Below are positions 61,791 to 64,000 of a stretch of DNA of 64,000 bases, piece after piece; within the stretch, counting starts at the first letter, position 1; each line of letters begins with the position of its first letter. Location of the stretch: assembly GCF_937616625.2 (NCBI RefSeq), contig NC_065576.1:32948628-33012627 (forward strand). Direction: 5' to 3'. The stretch comes from Mercurialis annua. Its lineage: Eukaryota; Streptophyta; Magnoliopsida; Malpighiales; Euphorbiaceae. Under the pieces are notes generated by a model, which saw nothing but the letters and a program-made list of their open reading frames with translations, was not told where the DNA came from and searched no databases. A program made the translations under genes and the position numbers.

Positions 61791-63757
61791 AAGAAGTAAG
61801 TGTTGATTGTTTAAGTGAGAAAGATGAGGAACGTAAGGAGCACATTAACCCAAGTATAAATAGCTAAGGCATATGAATTTTAAATCAGTAAATGAACATT
61901 TCCAGATATCAAAATCAACTCCTTCTTCTCCAAGTTGCATGCCATCTTCTTTTGGCCAGGATTTGAGCGTTTCTCATCATAATTGGACGGTTCTTGTTGC
62001 GTTGGATCAAGGAAACAATTCTCTATCAATCGAGAGCTTCAAATCAAGGTAAATCTCACGTTTTAATTTCTGGAATTCTGTCTTTGGGCTATTTAATGTT
62101 AAAGTGTGAGGTTGAATCGAGAGTCCCGTAACCTAGTTAATTTGATGAAATTGTGACGTTTAGTGATTATTTGGAGATGGTTTTTGAGTGTTTATCGGCG
62201 TTTATGTGTTTTGGGACCTCAGAGCTTGTCGGAAAAGGCTCGGAACAAAAATTTTGGGGCTGTGCGCAAGTGTGCGGGCACACTGCCAAAGTGTACCGGG
62301 GCACACATAGAGTGTGCGGGCGCACAGTCTGTTACGCAACCGCAACGCGATTCGCTTGACGTTCCTTTGACATTTTTGCCCCGTATTCATGTCCGACACT
62401 GAAGATTGATTTGGATGGAGTTTAAGAGTGTTATGGATTAAAAAAAGATAAAGTTTTTGTAATTGAATAATAGGAACATATGAGATCGAGTTGTTAAGCA
62501 AACAACGAGTTCAAGGAATTAGAGTTTTCATGATTCGAAAGTCGAATCTATATGTGATATCGATCTAGTCTTAAACATAGGGTTTATCACTAGCACTAGC
62601 TTTTCTGGATTAAACGCATTTTGGTTATGTTTTGCAATAGAGGATTCGAAGAACTACCGGACCGACAAGATTGGTTATTGTAAAGATCGATCGACGAACT
62701 ATCATACCAAAGAATTAGAGTAGCTAGGGAGTCGAGCAAATTTTAGAATTTAAGTGATTTGGATAGCGGTCACTATGAGTTACACTTTACTTTTGTGTAT
62801 TATTATGAAACATCTAGTTTTGATATTATAAGTATGAATATTAAACTACAATTATCGTATTATTTTATCGTTGTAAATGAATTTGTATATCGTATTATCG
62901 AATATATAGATTGTAAAAACTAGTATATGATCCGGGGGAACGAGCTACCTATTGGGCGTCAATAGGCTGTGTGATCACCAGTGTCCGGTTAAGTCATATA
63001 ATTAGTCTTGATCGCTTTGTAGAGTACTCCTCTCGTTTGATTAGATACGAGGTCGAACTTGGTGGAATTATCTCGGGACCTGTATCTAGAGTTAACTCGG
63101 TTGACCTATCCGGGGACTTATCTCGATCGATCGTTTGGATTTAAAAAATTGGTAGCTATAACTCGGTCAAACTATCTTGGGACTGTGCCACGTGGTATTG
63201 GTTAACTCGGTCGCATTATCTCAGAATCATACCACCAGGACTATGAAGTTTTGAAATCGCTCGTATAGATAAAAGTATACCTAGTCTGGGTTGTTTACGA
63301 GATTAGGGTTTCGATCATATCAAATGCTTGGAATTTATTATGTAATTTGTTTTAATTGCCATGTTATTTTATATAATACCATTAGTAATGTGTAATCTCA
63401 CTCAACGTTGTCTGACCCCCCAATATAGTTTTCTTTCAGGTTTATTTTATACAAAGTGGTAGAGCTTCCATTCTTTTTGTGGAAGTCTCATTGTGGCATA
63501 ATCACATTGGTAGTCCTTTTGTCTACTCAGGAAGCTCTCGATTTACTCTTGAAGTCCAATTATACTCGAATGGGTAGTCTGGGTCAAAACTAGGGTAAAC
63601 TGCATCAAACGGTCCCTTCGGTCATTGTGCGGTTGCACCGAATGCACTGTGAGCCCTCACAGTCTCTCTTAGAGAGATTGCGCGCCCGTACACAGCTCTG
63701 CTTTGCTCGCGCATAGCTCCGGAACTCTCGTTCCGAGCCATTCCGACGTGCTCGAGT
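61791..63757. other. LTR-like sequence between the inverted arms
   Basis: A TATAAATAGC box at 61855-61864 follows the left arm, as in an LTR U3/R. Three GTGTGCGGGCACAC-like palindromes lie at 62269-62328. I see no long coding frame. It may be one or two solo LTRs in opposite orientation. Confidence 0.4.
62269..62328. repeat. Three palindromic GTGTGCGGGCACAC-type units
   Basis: AGTGTGCGGGCACACT (62269-62284), AGTGTACCGGGGCACAC (62290-62306) and AGTGTGCGGGCGCACAGT (62311-62328) recur at about 21-bp spacing. Confidence 0.85.
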
Positions 63758-64000
63758 TTATCTTTCGTTTTAATCAAACGATCAATTAACCACTTTAACT
63801 CGATTACTTATTTATTATTTATAACCAAATAAATAATACCACCCCGATTCTTTATAAAATATATCATAATAACCTCTTTTAATTTAATCTCGGTCATAAC
63901 ACTTAAATTTCTAATTCGGGGCATAAAGTTCACTTTATATATTTTTCTCATCCATTCCTTTTAATATTATTATTTCTTACCTCAACGAATGCCGATATCA
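63758..64000 (-). repeat. Right arm of the inverted repeat, reaching the window edge
   Basis: Reverse complement of 61545-61790; it ends in CGAATGCCGATATCA at the edge, so the element continues beyond. Confidence 0.85.

Overview
This is nuclear DNA of a flowering plant, most likely a eudicot. It is AT-rich, has GT-AG introns, and carries plant-type Ty3/gypsy (Tat), Ty1/copia, L1-type LINE, SINE, CACTA, hAT, Mutator-like and Stowaway elements. Species cannot be fixed from the sequence. There is nothing prokaryotic here: no operon and no CRISPR array.

The only host gene seen is a fatty acid amide hydrolase (FAAH, amidase-signature family) on the + strand. It enters from outside the left edge and ends at a TAA at 48444-48446. 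Sixteen exons total 1,556 bp, join with matching phases and no internal stop, and align end to end with the Arabidopsis FAAH family. They are spread over 48.4 kb because transposons fill the introns. Intron 1 (4.2 kb) holds a SINE split by a Mutator-like MITE, a 1.4-kb dispersed repeat, and a fold-back element that carries a 34-unit minisatellite and an hAT MITE. Intron 5 (18.9 kb) separates the catalytic cis-serine exon from the nucleophile-serine exon. It holds an 11.8-kb Tat retrotransposon (8328-20115, 99% identical LTRs, AATAC target duplication) and a 2.5-kb internally deleted copia element (20235-22778, GTTAG target duplication). Both landed in the same arm of one older fold-back element. 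Intron 9 (13.9 kb) holds an hAT element, an old LINE broken by a younger LINE and a Stowaway MITE, and a decayed second Tat-like element.

The Tat element encodes gag-protease, RT with two RNase H domains, and integrase on +. Between integrase and the 3' LTR it encodes a three-coding-exon plant-mobile-domain protein of about 1,022 aa on the opposite strand. Two in-frame stops break the sense frame, so this copy is probably non-autonomous although it is recent.

Downstream of the gene (48.8-58.0 kb) lies a nearly full-length degenerate LINE on the - strand, interrupted by a CACTA transposon fragment and by a 504-bp Mutator-like MITE in its 3' tail. After that come a second, inverted copy of the dispersed repeat (58.1-59.1 kb), another gypsy-associated ORF remnant (60.7-61.4 kb), and LTR-like sequence whose ends form an inverted repeat reaching the window edge.
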